Below the pieces are notes generated by a model. The model had not been told where the DNA came from and did no database searches. It worked only from the letters and a program-made list of their open reading frames with translations. A stretch of 64,000 nt of DNA from Temnothorax longispinosus (Eukaryota; Arthropoda; Insecta; Hymenoptera; Formicidae), in contig NC_092358.1 of the NCBI RefSeq assembly GCF_030848805.1, positions 4,960,001 to 5,024,000 on the forward strand, in the 5' to 3' direction. Positions 49,801 to 60,122 of the stretch are shown in pieces. A program made the position numbers and the translations under genes. The number at the start of each line of letters is the position of its first letter. Position 1 is the stretch's first letter.

Positions 49801-52800
49801 CCGAAATCTCAATATACCGCTGACATTTGTAACAAATTAAAACGATTAGTGTTATAAAGAAGCTATCGCGAGAGTTATCGTTTATAACTTGTATTATATT
49901 TCACTTGATTATTCATGCATTTCTATCAAAATATTTTATGACACATCTGTGTTTAGTTCTAATCTTCTCTATAAAATAGAAATTATAATTACGTAAATAA
50001 TAACTGGTGTCATGATACAGTTTAATCAAATTAAGATTGTAAGAGAAGCTATATGTGCCATCATCTGTGTCCACTCATACAGCAGAGAACTTTTCAGCTA
50101 TATTGAAGCAATTTTGCAAGTTAGAGTATAATATGTTACAGAAATATGTTAGACATACAGAATAGCAAAGTTACAGTAAACTTACGACAAATTCGTAATT
50201 GTGCACTCGACTATATATCTCCAATAAGTCTTATACATAAAATCCTAGCATAACTTATAAGCAGCACGGAACAAGCAGGTAAGTGTAAGACAATAGATAC
50301 GTACGAGAATTGTTCCAAAATCTATATAGTGCAATCGAATGTCCGTATAATAAAATGCTATTTTGTAAACTCGTTTGTGTTGTGAACTGAAAGCTCGTAA
50401 AATGAATCTTTTCTGTGCTGCTTTTTCACCCTTTATTACATTTGTTTCTGATCATGTTAAATTTTATTTTGCGCATATGTCATCGGAATGAGAATGTATA
50501 TTGAGAGGAAAGTTCATAATAAAGAGGTTGTTTGATTCCAATAAATTCACAATACGATCGTTCGACCGTAGTGGAATAAAATAGTAAAATTTATTTAAAT
50601 AGAAATAAATAAAAGGCGACATTTTTTTTTGTTTATATGTCTGAATTGTAATCTTTCTATGCTGTATGGGTTGTATCCAATTTTATTTAAATATACTCGC
50701 GTAATTGATCAAACGTACTATGTAACAATGATCTACAATTAACTGATTCGAAGATGGCAATCGATGAAAATGACCTTTTAATATTAACATGACATATACA
50801 ATAAGTAAATATCTATGATTTTGGTACAAATATATTCGTTCATGAATTTTCAAAAGATATTCGTAACAACAGTACAATTTGATCAGTTTCGTAATTTCAC
50901 TGTATAACGATATTTATTATTGAAAGGATTTTTATATATTCATTATCAATTATTTTCAGGACAACAAGTACAACAATCAACGATACCCACGGAAATTTCA
51001 CCCGCCGTCGACGTGATATCGCCACTAAAAGACTCTTCGATCTACGAGAGGCGTCAGATGACGCCAACGGATGGATCCGTGAGGTCAGACGAGGGTTATC
51101 ACTCAAATGGCTATCACGACGAAATCCTGACACCACCCGAGGAAAGCAGTGAGTCTGACAGTGAAAATAACTACGTGCTGGATTTTAGTAAGAATGCCAA
51201 ATCGTCAGTGTGCAACGATGAGATTCTGAAGCAAGACAACACTGCAGCGAAGAACGAGTACAGAAAAGTCAAGATCAAGATCTCCAAGACCTACGGTAAC
51301 TTCCAGGCGACGAAAGGTATAGCTGATGGCCCGACGAAGGACAAAGACCAGGAGATGTCCAGCCGGGCGGTCACCCCGGAACTCCAGAAGCCGGTATCAC
51401 CTATCATCCTGCAGAAGAGCACGGTGCTGTCGACCGTGCCTGAGGATGAGATATCCGAGAAGAACATGAAACCCTTCTACGAGCCGGAGGCCAAGGGTGG
51501 TAATCTGCCGATGTCCGGCAGACCCGCCTACCTAGCCAATCCCAGCAGTTCTATCCTGGAAAACATTCTGCTGCGTAACAGCACGGACAACAATAATAAT
51601 AACCACAGCCATCATCATCACAATGGCGGCTCGCAGCAGCACCATCAGCATCATCAGTTGCATCATCAGACTCACGTAGACTCAGTGACGCCGCCACCCT
51701 CCAGCCCCACCGAGATGGCGTATTCTTACAAGAAGTCCCATCGTTACGGAAACATTCTACCCTGCAGCCCGGACTCCAGCTCAAACTTGCCCATACAAAC
51801 AGACTCGTGCGTGAACTCGACCAGCGGCAACGGCGGCGTGCTATCCAGCATGCAGAGCCCCACTGGCAATCTGCACTCCAGCACGGGAGGAGGACTGCAT
51901 TCGAGCACCGGCGGAAGCAACGGCAGCCTGCCGCCGCATCCTGGAAGTTTGCACTCGTCCAGCAACGCCGGCGGCAGCATACATTCCAGCACGAGCGTGC
52001 TCTCGTCCAGCACGATGCTGACGTCCAGCAGCAGCCCGCATTCGGCGTCCACGACGAACAGTTGCCCGCCCAAGCGGAAGACCAAATCGCCGTCGCCGTC
52101 GTCAAGTCAGAACGGCGTACCCACCCCGACGACGATTCTTTACTCCGGCAGCTCGGGGGCCGCCGGCTGTCAGATCGAGTCCGCCAGTCCGGTTTACCCC
52201 AACTCTGCCGGCAGTAGTAGTAGCAGCAGCAGCAATCAGAGCATCTCGCCGATTTCGCCGATCCAGTCGCCCTCGTCCTACAGTCCGTACGGTAGTCTGT
52301 ACGGTCACCAAAATGGCTCGCTGCATCACAACATGGGCGCGTCATTGTCTATCAATTGCAGCGCCTATTCGCCCACGCCAAGTGGCAACGTCGTCTACGA
52401 GAGGACCACGGACGGCAGGCGACTGGAGGCCACCAGCAGCGGTGGCCATCAGCTACCCACCTCGTCGACGATGCAAATCGACAGTAACCAAGCGTTGATT
52501 ACTGGCACGCACAATCTTCATCTCGGCCACCATCCGGGTCTCACCATTCATCCCAACTCCTCGTCATCTCTCAACAGATACTCGCCGGCGAGCTCTTTGT
52601 CGCCGGACGATCACGGTTGCTCCCAGAGCGGCGCCCTCAGCCCCAACTCTCAGGGCTCGAGGGGCTATAGGTCGCTGCCTTATCCGCTTAAGAAGAAGGA
52701 CGGCAAGATGCATTACGAGTGCAACGTCTGCTGCAAAACCTTCGGTCAGCTCTCGAATCTCAAGGTACACCTGAGGACGCACTCCGGCGAGAGACCCTTC

Positions 52801-54103
52801 AAGTGCAATGTTTGCACCAAAAGCTTCACACAACTCGCGCACCTCCAGAAACATCATCTCGTGCATACTGGTAAGCTTACTAATCCGAGTATTAGTCTTG
52901 ATGTAATTGTCGGAATAACAATCAAAGTAGTACCTCCGTCTTTGTATTTCATAAGATCTTTGCTATGTAAAGCGCTTAGTAGATTTATTTAGAATCTTTA
53001 TAAATTATTGTTTTTTTTTTTAATTGATATCTAACAATTACTTTTCTTTTTGTATATGTACAGTATATTGAGTTTGCAAAAATCTAATAAAGGCATTATG
53101 TTGCAAATCATAATATTATATAACATTATTAGTAATATCAGGTAATTAATTGATATGTACAATATTTTTTATTCTTTCGTTCACATTATTGTATGTATAT
53201 TTCCTACACACAAAACAAAGGAGGTGTTATTGTGACAAACAAGATTTGCTTATCAAGAGTTCGATCAAGACACAAAATATATTATTATCAGATCTCCTGC
53301 CAAATATTTTAGACAATAATATATTTATACATTTATTTGTCAATGCGTCCTCAGGTGAAAAGCCGCACCAATGCGAGATATGCAAGAAGAGGTTTAGTTC
53401 GACTTCGAATCTGAAGACCCACCTTAGACTGCACTCCGGTCAAAAGCCGTACGCCTGCGACCTTTGCCCCGCCAAGTTCACCCAATTCGTTCATTTGAAA
53501 CTGCACAAGAGATTGCACACAAACGAACGACCCTACACTTGCCAGGGTTGCGATAAAAAATACATTAGCGCGAGCGGCCTCAGAACCCATTGGAAGACAA
53601 CGAGCTGCAGACCAAATAACATCGAGGACGAGCTCGCACTTGCCGCGGCCGTGGGTTCGCCGACGTATTACGAGTACGGTCCTGACATGAATGTTGGTAA
53701 GTACGAACTCTAGATCTACATCAGATAGGTCTACAATCAAAGTAGAATGAAGAAACAACTTATCTTTCGTTGTTGCACGTCGCTAAGACAATCATAAGGA
53801 AGATTCATGTTAATAGGCAACCTTATCGACAAGTTTAGGACCTCGGAAAAAATTGATTAATTATTCAAAAGTATAGAATGATAAATACGTTAGGTATTAG
53901 ATAAGGGGATGAGGCTAATACTGGACGGGCATATCCTTGCAGGAAATATGCCCAAGGAATGCGAGTTGGAGCACATCGATAATTACGACAGGCATGGATC
54001 GACGCATGGCCCGCACTCGACGTCACTCCACAACCTGGAAAATTCCGTGGGCCGACCGAGCGTCATAGAAACATCCCAACCACACATTATCGAGTGTACA
54101 TAA
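46657..54103 (+). CDS. Blimp-1: Blimp-1 (PRDM1 orthologue), PR-domain zinc-finger transcription repressor; seven coding exons
   Basis: Coding exons are 46657-46821, 48402-48521, 49363-49488, 49599-49725, 50960-52870, 53355-53696 and 53943-54103. All introns are GT-AG and the joined frame is open for 2952 nt, giving 983 residues plus TAA. Exons 1-4 (about residues 40-170) make the PR domain, with family signatures such as GYIPKGTRFGPL, KSNWMRYVNPA and MNIYFYTIKP. A long Ser/His/Gln/Asn-rich linker follows, with a basic PKRKTK stretch near residue 550 that may be a nuclear localisation signal. Five zinc fingers lie at 765-787, 793-815, 821-843, 849-871 and 877-901; the first four are C2H2 and the fifth is C2HC. 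The order and linkers (SGERP, TGEKP) match PRDM1. Known for the family: a nuclear, DNA-binding repressor that recruits corepressors; in Drosophila it is ecdysone-inducible and times ftz-f1. The start is the first ATG after an acceptor at 46650; upstream exons are probably non-coding. Orthology is very secure; isoforms are unknown. Confidence 0.97.
46822..48401 (+). other. Blimp-1: Blimp-1 intron between coding exons 1 and 2
   Basis: A 1580-bp GT-AG intron, AT-rich apart from a GC-richer patch at 47440-47780. No recognisable exon lies inside. Confidence 0.85.
48402..48521 (+). CDS. Blimp-1: Blimp-1 coding exon 2 (PR domain, residues 56-95)
   Basis: Exactly 40 codons, phase 0 at both ends. The acceptor is gtgacag at 48401 and the donor gtaagg at 48522. 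It encodes GYIPKGTRFGPLVGQ and ANRKYFWR, core PR-domain blocks shared with vertebrate PRDM1. An earlier tttcag (to 48366) is not used, because homology starts at VLGVWS. Confidence 0.95.
49363..49488 (+). CDS. Blimp-1: Blimp-1 coding exon 3 (PR domain, residues 96-137)
   Basis: Exactly 42 codons, phase 0 at both ends. The acceptor is gtccag at 49362 and the donor gtaaag at 49489. It encodes FYYIDGYDVQKSNWMRYVNPA and ends CQYK, the central PR-domain segment. Confidence 0.95.
49599..49725 (+). CDS. Blimp-1: Blimp-1 coding exon 4 (end of PR domain, residues 138-180)
   Basis: The exon begins MNIYFYTIKP after a tttcag acceptor and contains ELLVWYCREFAERL, the C-terminal PR-domain motif. It ends with one base of an Arg codon before gtaagt-like gtaagt at 49726 (phase 1). 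The Arg codon is completed by GA at 50960-50961. Confidence 0.95.
49726..50959 (+). other. Blimp-1: Blimp-1 intron between coding exons 4 and 5
   Basis: A 1234-bp AT-rich GT-AG intron. The open frame that appears to extend the large exon leftwards to 50920 is intronic and includes the acceptor itself. Confidence 0.9.
50960..52870 (+). CDS. Blimp-1: Blimp-1 coding exon 5 (linker plus zinc fingers 1-2, residues 180-817)
   Basis: A 1911-nt exon between a ttttcag acceptor and a gtaagc donor, phase 1 at both ends. It carries an acidic/Ser stretch (PPEESSESDSE), a homopolymeric Asn/His/Gln tract near residues 388-425, a long Ser/Gly-rich region, a basic PKRKTK stretch, the conserved SLPYPLKKKDGK lead-in, and fingers 1 and 2. 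It is locally GC-rich, unlike the surrounding introns, which explains long antisense open frames. Confidence 0.96.
52871..53354 (+). other. Blimp-1: Blimp-1 intron between coding exons 5 and 6
   Basis: A 484-bp AT-rich GT-AG intron that interrupts the TGEKP linker between zinc fingers 2 and 3. Confidence 0.93.
53355..53696 (+). CDS. Blimp-1: Blimp-1 coding exon 6 (zinc fingers 3-5, residues 818-930)
   Basis: The acceptor tcctcag at 53354 restores the TGEKP linker split by the intron. The exon holds finger 3 (QCEICKKRF), finger 4 (ACDLCPAKF) and finger 5, whose last ligand is Cys (C-x2-C-x12-H-x5-C). The donor gtaagt at 53697 is a strong match. If it is not spliced, the frame ends five codons later at a TAG (53711-53713), giving a short alternative C-terminus. 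Confidence 0.95.
53943..54103 (+). CDS. Blimp-1: Blimp-1 terminal coding exon (residues 931-983)
   Basis: The acceptor ccttgcag at 53942 continues phase 1 from the previous exon. It encodes a hydrophilic tail with NMPKECELEHIDNYDRHG and ends IIECT then TAA. No domain is recognised. It is the weakest exon by homology, but its splice sites, phase and stop position all fit. Confidence 0.85.
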
Positions 54104-54586
54104 GTACATCACATAATGCTACATAATTACATAAGTCGCATGATGGGGTATGAGCCCCCCTTCCGCTCGGGCGCAAAATGCAATCGTGGAAACGTAAGAG
54201 AGTCGCTCGCAACTGACCAGAAAAGAGACCGGAGATAGGAGCTTTCCCTCTCTGAAATGGCAGTAAAGAACAGAGCATATAATGTCGCGCGCAAAATCTT
54301 CGCAAGTTTTCTTTCTTAATTTCGATGAAATTATGGTAGATTTTTGAAACGATAAAAAAATTTTGATAAGTTTCTATTAATATTCTAAATTTTGAGAATT
54401 TAAACTCTATTTGTTGTCTCCATTTTGGAGACGAAAAATAATTTTTACTATGATAAAATAATATATTTAAAAAATGTTTTTTGTTACTCTCATCATCTTC
54501 AATTTTTATAATTTAGTTTAATTCTGGAATTTTGATATTAAATTACGTTAGAATAATTTTAAAAAATTAACTTAAATGTTAGTAGA

Positions 54587-55189
54587 AATAAAGAAAAAAC
54601 TCTAGATTTTAATTATTTCATTTAATCTGTTTTTTTTTCTCCCTATAAAATCGACCATATTTCATCAAAATTTGAGATAATTTGTGAATGATTTCTCAAA
54701 ATAACGAGAAAACGTAGAAGAAGATCGTAATAAATCCGTAGAGTGATCGATCATCGTTAATTGCATAATAGAAGTTGTTTAATCGACTGATCAACAACCG
54801 CCTAATTTTTTAGCGGACACTTTGTTGTTTTAATACCTAAGATGATGTGAAAAAAAGGGAAGATAGATTTTTCCCAGGAAAACCGACGAAGTTCTGTCTA
54901 GAAACGCGCATAAAGTTCCTTCCTTGTAAATTATCCTTGTAAATACTCGTTTCTATATTTTTTCTATCGTAGCGTTATCAACGAAAGGGAGAGTGGTGTT
55001 CGAAATAATTAGGTTTAATCGCTTGAGAAGATCGTAATACTGTCATTTCAGGAGAAATAGGGAGGATGCTCGTATATAAGCAATGGTACCAAAGTCACTC
55101 GAATCTCTCGATTACTCTTCCACGATGCATTTTAGAATTGCACGTCGAAGACGCATCATGATGAATGAATTCCCAATGACTCGAATAAA
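54587..55189 (+). promoter_or_regulatory. Blimp-1: Candidate Blimp-1 polyadenylation signals
   Basis: AATAAA occurs at 54587-54592, 54729-54734 and 55184-55189, that is 0.5 to 1.1 kb past the Blimp-1 stop. The region is AT-rich and U-run rich, as expected for a 3' UTR. Which signal is used cannot be told from sequence alone. Confidence 0.3.
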
Positions 55190-57294
55190 TGTTAATCTAA
55201 AATGCCTCCAGTTAAATAATTTTATACAGTAATTTTTTGTTTTTTACATTGCGATTTTACTTTTCTCCGTGTAAAAATATCTGTGTAAAAAGATGCACAA
55301 AAAGATGTATTATTATTTCTTAATTCATTCAGTGCTGTATTTATGTAATGGAAATCTAAAATTGGAAGCTATTAAAAAATCAATTTTAATTGTGTAAATA
55401 TTAAAAATGCAAGCTATTAAGAAAATTAATTTCAATTTTGCAAAAGTGATTCAAGTCTGATTCAAAGTTTTTTTTTCTGTTAGACAGATTAATTTCAAAT
55501 AATTTAGCAAGATTGTATTATATATATATTATCAGAAGATCGCGATGATTGTCACGGCGTTAAATACATTGCGAAAACTAACTTGAAATATATTTCAGGC
55601 ATAATTCTTAAAACGAAATTTCAGTCTTCGACGTGCTAAGATTTTAGGTCGGTGTGTAAAATGGCGGATTTTGTCGGCACCCGTCATAATATTCGCGTAA
55701 TATGCGAACGATCAACAGCAAGAAACAACAAGTAAGACTCGAACAACTAGTGACGACACGACTGCAACTATACGAGACCTGTACCTGTATATATATTAAT
55801 ATTACTATTAATTATTCAATAATTTAAAAAGAAGTAATATAAGGAGCTCTAATTTATGAATACCTTTATACATATATACATATAAATATATATACCTATA
55901 TATGTGTATATACATCCGTGTGTGCACATGTATATGCGTATGTGTACTTGTGTGTATACGCACATACATGCGTGCATACCGTCGTCGTCGGTTGGCGGAC
56001 GGTAGACTGCGCTTTATGTTAACTTCCGCGAAGTAAATTTTATATTAAAGATTTTATTAATGATATTAATTTATTAATGCGTGTGTAAAAAAGAACGTTG
56101 AAACTATCGACGTGCGCTTGTGTTATACTCGTGTTTTGTGAACACGATCGGCATTTATATAAGTTATATACTATAACTTATTTGTTGGCACATTGAAAGT
56201 GCCCTTTCTTTTAGCATCCCTAAGCAAGAGATTTTAGATTTAATCGTGTTAATATTTATCAAAATTTTACGTCGAGAGTTTATTTTCTCGTCGGTATATA
56301 ATGGTCCATAGCTAGCAATGACGAGACTTCGCTCTTTTCGGGGTTTAATTACGGAATGAAGTGATATAAATAATCATATACGTAAAATCGTGCGCCGCAA
56401 TTTTTAATCGCGTTTATTATCTCCGTATTTTTTTCGGCCTTCGATAAATACATCCTCGAAAAATACATATACGTATTTGTAATATTGCTATTAGCTTCCA
56501 CATGCTGCATGTTTCTATTTATTTCAGCTATGCTGAATCTTTCTTTCTTTAATGCTCATTAATTAAAGGAGGTTGTATTTTGTATAAGTTGGATTTCGAT
56601 CGCAAAAAAATATCTCCTTATTATCGTGCGGTTTGTTGAAGATACCCGTAGCTTTAAACTATCAAAATTTAAAGAAGGAGAGGACAATCGCCCGTAAAAT
56701 CGGAAGTTATGATAGGAAATCTAGTCAAAACGTCTTGAGAGAACTATTGTGCAATTACGGCGTTTCTTAAGAAAAATGTATATTTCGAAATCGAGTTAAA
56801 TCTTCGCGGAAATGATTTCTCAAATCTCTCGCGTGCGCGAATCAATTCTTCGATTACGTCGTGCTTCCTCTGTACGGTACGTAGCACAAAAAGTTTAAAA
56901 GCTAGAATTAAAGAATTGTCGAAAATGCTGTCATTCTTTCCCGCAGCTTCCATTGATTTTACGCAAACTCGGCGAATTCGTACTTCCATTAACGCTAAGC
57001 TAGATCGAACGAGTTAATTCTGAGCGCAGCTTACCGTACGTGGTACGAAACAACTCACTCTTACTGAGGGACGACTCTGGGGTTTCGTCATCGCGGAAGG
57101 GCGGGGACGGAGAGAATTTTTTAACGAACGATAAGAATTTTTAAACACGATATCGAGATCTTCGAGTCGTCGTTCCGTAAAGATATTAATCTAAAGGACG
57201 TATCGCAGACTGATATACACACGGCTATCGAGCGTTTGTGAGATTTTTAAGGAGTCACGTGCATCGCGATACGATTCCGTACGAAGCGAGAGAG

Positions 57295-57300
<6 letters not shown>

Positions 57301-57333
<33 letters not shown>
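57301..57333. repeat. (AG)n microsatellite
   Basis: About 16 AG units with further GA-rich sequence to 57357, in the Blimp-1/FAM76 intergenic region. Confidence 0.95.
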
Positions 57334-57336
<3 letters not shown>

Positions 57337-58663
57337 CGAGAGCGAGAGAGTGAGAGAATGTGCGATTTTCAAGAATGCAGGAGTGTATTAACATTATCGT
57401 TCTAAATTTCGGCTTCCTTCGCAAGATCATCCCCCGAGGCTTCGGTTTCGCAAGAATCTCCCCCTCGCGTCCAGACGTTGCGACGTTATACGCCGCAACA
57501 ATTTAAATCCAAAGAAATCCCGTTTTTAGCTGAATCCTTCATCTTTCGGGACGTAGCGGGAATACGCGACCACTATTCTCTCCCCTATGCCGAAACCGCG
57601 GTGCTCGCGTGCGAGATTCTTACGAAACTGACGAGATCCTCGTTTCTCCATACCCCGAATTACCTATTACCCTCGTACTATTCATCATCTACCCGCCGGG
57701 CACCGTCGAACACACTCGAACGAAGAGTCTCCTCCTCGACTGTCCCGGCAATTATACCGTAATAAGTTTAACGAGCGTTCGAACTGGGTCTCGCGAAATC
57801 GAACGCGAGACGATGTATCGTAGATTCACAAGGCCTTTACACTGATTTGCTGATATACCCTTTAATAACCAGGCAATGTGGACGATTCGCGGGCATTCTA
57901 CGGGATGCCGAGCAATGAAAAAGTTTCTGTACAATGTAGCGTACGCTGTACTAGCGATAGTATTCTAATGACGCTGCCCTGATCACGCTTCAGGAACTTT
58001 TCGGATGTTGTATGAGGAATCTGCCCACGCAGCGCACGTGCTCTCAGTATCGTTCTATAATGTGCCCACCTTACAGAACGACGCTGAAAGCACATTAGAT
58101 GCGAGACAAAGTGGAAGCGACGACCTAGGAAAACATTTTTTTCAGGACTCGTTACACAATAATATCGCAATTACAAGCAATAATGGAAAAATTTCTTTTG
58201 GTGACGGTCGCGATTCCTAGTGACGTTCTTCACGACCGGTGTTCGAGCATCATTCCGTACATTGCCTTCGATTTCCCGCCTTGCCTGTATTTTGAGAGCA
58301 CTATTACGAATAACGAAGTTAAAACGGAACTAGAGGAGAAACCTAGGTGCTTAGGACTTTGAACACTAATAGCGATACGGGAGAAGGGAGCAGCACACAG
58401 CGCAGCGCGTAAAGAGGCAAAACGGTGAAGACCATGTAAATACATACGCTGAAAGTAGAGAAATATCGAGAGGAAGCGACAAGCGCGAGGGCGACTAACC
58501 GCCTCAAGAACAAACAAGCAATATTTAGTTCTTATCATCTCGTAATAATTAAACGATAACAATCCAACTGTACCGTGCACGCATACGCGCGCGCACGCGT
58601 GCACGCGCTCGTACGTATTTAAACGACTATAAATTAAATGTTAATTATCCTTACACTTCGTAT

Positions 58664-58686
58664 ACATATATATATATATATATATA
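58664..58686. repeat. (AT)n microsatellite
   Basis: TA/AT repeat following a CG/CA alternating stretch at 58572-58617. Confidence 0.9.
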
Positions 58687-58845
58687 GTGAAATTGTTACG
58701 CATTTATTATCATTATAATTATTGAATAGGTAATGCTCAATTAGCATTTGTTTCTTAAAATAAAGAATAAATATATGGCTGTTGGATATTTATATGCACA
58801 TATCACTACCACACCTACATATATGTCGTTATAATCCGATATCAT

Positions 58846-59061
58846 TTAAGGTAAATGTACCAATGCCTGGACACCTTTATCATTTTAGTTTTTAAATACC
58901 TAAGTATAACGCGAATTAAAATCGAAGATAAAAATATAATACAAATACAAGAAAAATATTTTTATCTTTGATTCCTTGATTTTAATTCGCGTTATAACTT
59001 ATTTAAGGACTGAAATGATAAAAATGTCCAGATACAGGTACGTGTCCAGGCATTTACCTTA
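58846..59061. mobile_element. 216-bp fold-back MITE-like element between Blimp-1 and FAM76
   Basis: The left half, starting ttaaggtaaatgtacc and running through ataacgcgaattaaaatc near 58910-58925, reappears inverted in the right half, through gattttaattcgcgttat near 58976-58995 to catttacctta at 59051-59061. Flanking tatcat copies at 58840-58845 and 59062-59067 could be a target duplication. No open frame is present. Confidence 0.6.
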
Positions 59062-59195
59062 TATCATACCGCTCATGCTTGAAATGATGCAAGAGTCACG
59101 ATAACGATCACACTCGAGGAAAAAAGAATAACGAACGACGTGGACATGGACGTGAACTGGATATGTGGAACCATGGGACAATAAATTTTTCAGCT

Positions 59196-59817
59196 TTTAT
59201 TGTAAATTGATCTACAAGTCATAATATCCTGATTCAGCGTTGTTTACATCATCATTATCATAAATAATAAAATGCAACAGCTACGCTGCCACTTATTGTT
59301 TCCACATACATGTATAACCAATCCGAGTTTGCCTCGAAATCCCCACCAATGGTTTCGTATAACTTCGTGGCATAAAACGGGATTTGTGTTATTGGAATTT
59401 CGCTAGTCTTTCGCCATAAAAATCAATACCTCTGGCGAACAAGTCGCACAAAACTGGCAGTCACCGAAAAATAAAGGGGGGGAGAAGGCTATTTCTAAAT
59501 TATCATATATAAATTTTTTACTTGCATTATCGATCTCCCCTAAACGGAGATACGAATACGACCTTTCTCTGATGCATATTGAGAGAATAATATACATTCC
59601 TATAGTAATTAGAAAAATAATACAATTTCGCCTTGTTAATGGAAACAATTAACTATATGCATAATGTATAATCATGCATGTTTTATATGGGTACGATCAT
59701 TTGAGTATGTTGTCACAGCTAACCAATTCTCTGGAAACAATACGAAAAATGGGGCTTTTCATTTGCAAGATATATCGGGTGACGCGACTTTATGTCGCTA
59801 TTGCGAGTTCGTTTAAT
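59196..59817 (-). promoter_or_regulatory. FAM76: Candidate FAM76 polyadenylation signals
   Basis: On the reverse strand an ATTAAA variant lies at 59817-59812, about 70 nt after the FAM76 stop. A canonical AATAAA lies at 59201-59196, about 690 nt after it. Either would leave FAM76 ending well short of the Blimp-1 3' end. Confidence 0.3.
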
Positions 59818-59888
59818 ACATATTAATTTGTTCCATTAAAATGCGAACATTCTGAACACGACGACGAAATTCAGATATACCTACCTTA

Positions 59889-60122
59889 TCAAGGTACGGG
59901 ACTGTCTGTTCCACTCCCACTGTTGGTCCCAGCTTCCGTTTTGGTGGCGGCCACTCTATCACCTCGCTTGGACGTTTTCGATAATGACGCTACTTCCTTC
60001 AACAAACTAGAGATCTTGTGCTGCATGTTGGAGATTTTTGTCTCGTACTCTTTCTCCGAAGCTTTCATCTTATTGCGCAATTCTGTTTCGGACGTGAAGT
60101 TCTTCGCCTTCAGATCAGTAAT
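59889..60122 (-). CDS. FAM76: FAM76 terminal coding exon (residues 253-329)
   Basis: The acceptor is gattatag, then ITDLKAKN... continues the coiled coil, with SNMQHKISSLLKEVASLSK corresponding to the conserved RELLKQVAALSK end block of vertebrate FAM76. A Gly/Ser/Thr tail ends DSPVP then TGA at 59891-59889. Confidence 0.92.
   Translation of the reverse strand: MTDLKAKNFTSETELRNKMKASEKEYETKISNMQHKISSLLKEVASLSKTSKRGDRVAATKTEAGTNSGSGTDSPVP

Larger units (their letters stand above)
54104..59888. other. Convergent intergenic region: Blimp-1 3' UTR and FAM76 3' UTR
   Basis: AT-rich and U-rich sequence follows Blimp-1, with several AATAAA words. An alternating TA/TG/CA tract lies at about 55868-55980, a (AG)n run at 57301-57333, a moderately GC-rich patch at 57400-58600, a CG/CA alternating tract at 58572-58617 and the 216-bp fold-back element. 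Short frames here (for example 57478-57762) show no recognisable domain. Confidence 0.65.

Noticed and set aside
50920..50959. Leftward extension of the large Blimp-1 exon to an ATG at 50920
   Set aside because: That ATG is in the intron. The preceding exon donor and the acceptor at 50959 give an in-frame join that matches the family.
51551..52345. A 264-codon antisense frame over the large Blimp-1 exon
   Set aside because: It is a shadow of the Ser/Gly/His-rich coding exon. Its Cys/Ser/Trp-rich product follows from the complementary codons.
53150..53354. An N-terminal extension of the zinc-finger 3-5 exon (from an ATG at 53150)
   Set aside because: It is intronic, AT-rich and hydrophobic by chance. 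The acceptor at 53354 rebuilds the conserved TGEKP linker exactly.
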